Below, one piece after another: positions 13,331-13,760 of a DNA stretch of 13,760 nt. A program made the position numbers and the translations under genes. How positions within the stretch are numbered: the first letter of the stretch is position 1; every line of letters starts with the position of its first letter. The notes beneath the pieces are model-generated. The model was not told the DNA's origin and searched no databases. It saw nothing but the letters and a program-made list of their open reading frames with translations. The stretch is from Thermoproteota archaeon (lineage in GTDB: Archaea > Korarchaeota > Korarchaeia > Korarchaeales > Korarchaeaceae), in the NCBI GenBank assembly GCA_015521385.1, contig WAOH01000175.1, forward strand, positions 1 to 13,760, read 5' to 3'.

Positions 13331-13760
13331 ATGAGCGTCAGCGAGGTGAAGAAGGTCCCCCTCTCCGAGAGGATATGGTATAAGGAGCTCAGGTTCATGG
13401 CCAAGAGGATAAGGGAGAGCCCCCTGTCCCTGGCCGGTCTGGCGATAATATTCTTCTACGTGGTCATCGCCATCCTGGCCCCCTACCTGGCCCCCCCGAG
13501 GCCGGGAAGGGATCCTTTCGAGATACCTAGGTACGGATACGTGATAACCCCCTCGCCACCGAGCCCCGAGCACCCGTTCGGCCTCACACAGGGGCAGTAC
13601 GACCTCTTCTACGGGTGCATATGGGGGACCGTGACGGCCTTCAGGGTGGGGCTTCTTGGGGTCTCGGGATCCCTCCTGATAGGGGTCACGGTCGGCGCCA
13701 TCGCCGGTTACTTCGGCGGCAAGATAGATGAGGTCCTCATGAGAATAGTCGACATAGTGT
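13331..13760 (+). CDS. ABC transporter permease, DppC/OppC type (partial, N-terminal part)
   Basis: Starts at ATG 13331 with GAGGTG (13319-13324) overlapping the stop codon of the upstream permease, so the two are translationally close. The visible 143 residues show a cytoplasmic N-terminus, a first membrane helix (LAGLAIIFFYVVIAILAPYLAP), then an outside loop with EHPFGLTQGQYDLFYGCIWGT. The family normally has HxxGTDxxGRD there, so this TQGQYD form is a variant. A second helix (GVSGSLLIGVTVGAIAGYFGG) is followed by DEVLMRIVDIV, a typical DppC feature. The gene runs off the right edge. Confidence 0.9.
   Translation, partial: MSVSEVKKVPLSERIWYKELRFMAKRIRESPLSLAGLAIIFFYVVIAILAPYLAPPRPGRDPFEIPRYGYVITPSPPSPEHPFGLTQGQYDLFYGCIWGTVTAFRVGLLGVSGSLLIGVTVGAIAGYFGGKIDEVLMRIVDIV

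Noticed and set aside
12319..13404. Long open frame (361 codons) on the minus strand across the permease genes
   Set aside because: It lies opposite the clear DppB-type gene, is full of His/Glu/Gly/Pro from reversed hydrophobic codons and matches no family. It is a by-product of G/C-rich codon use.

Overview
The window looks like chromosome of a thermophilic archaeon, probably of the Thermoproteota/Korarchaeota side of the tree. Three things suggest this. Codon use leans on AGG/AGA for Arg and ATA for Ile. Ribosome-binding sites read GGTGATC or GAGGTG, complementary to an archaeal 16S 3' end. Many genes have an A/T-rich TATA-like box 24-32 bases before the start codon, the pattern of leaderless or very short-leader transcripts. 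Domain content (THUMP-ThiI, HEPN/MNT pair, membrane-tethered winged-helix regulator, Thr-rich linker on a solute-binding protein) also fits an archaeon. I cannot name the species.

Layout: (1) 1-491, minus: N-terminal part of an MFS sugar-type transporter, cut by the window edge. (2) 662-1377, plus: an MNT nucleotidyltransferase overlapping a HEPN gene that carries three frameshifts. (3) 1482-1745, minus: a small TusA-like protein with one Cys, followed upstream by about 430 bp without a clear gene. That stretch holds a near-copy of the promoter/leader found in front of iscU. (4) 2164-4531, plus: a secreted, heavily sequon-rich His/Gly-tailed protein, then a membrane protein with an outside beta domain and a cytoplasmic winged-helix DNA-binding domain. 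(5) 4664-7645, minus: a likely operon of cysteine desulfurase, IscU-type scaffold and ThiI. (6) 7736-8942, minus: a NifX/NifB-like cofactor-binding protein and, before it, a membrane-anchored DUF2202 ferritin-like protein. (7) 9159-9953, plus: a short-chain dehydrogenase. (8) 10344-13760, plus: an oligopeptide-type ABC importer (binding protein, permease B, start of permease C) running off the right edge.

How the genes work together: the middle of the window is a sulfur-handling cluster. The desulfurase would take sulfur from cysteine and pass it to IscU for Fe-S clusters and to ThiI for tRNA 4-thiouridine (and perhaps thiazole). This ThiI has no rhodanese domain and only one Cys, so it would need outside partners. 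A TusA-like protein 3 kb away has a promoter-like element 46/51 identical to the one before iscU, suggesting shared regulation or a segmental duplication. The NifX-like and DUF2202 genes add a metal/redox flavour. The right end is a peptide-uptake operon whose mRNA is predicted to begin with a GNRA hairpin.

The strongest leads are the duplicated promoter element, the divergent active site of the desulfurase, the decayed toxin half of the HEPN/MNT pair, the surface-protein/membrane-regulator pair, and two hairpins placed at ribosome-binding sites. I found no CRISPR array, tRNA, rRNA or complete insertion sequence. All family calls are from reading the translations by eye; no search was run.
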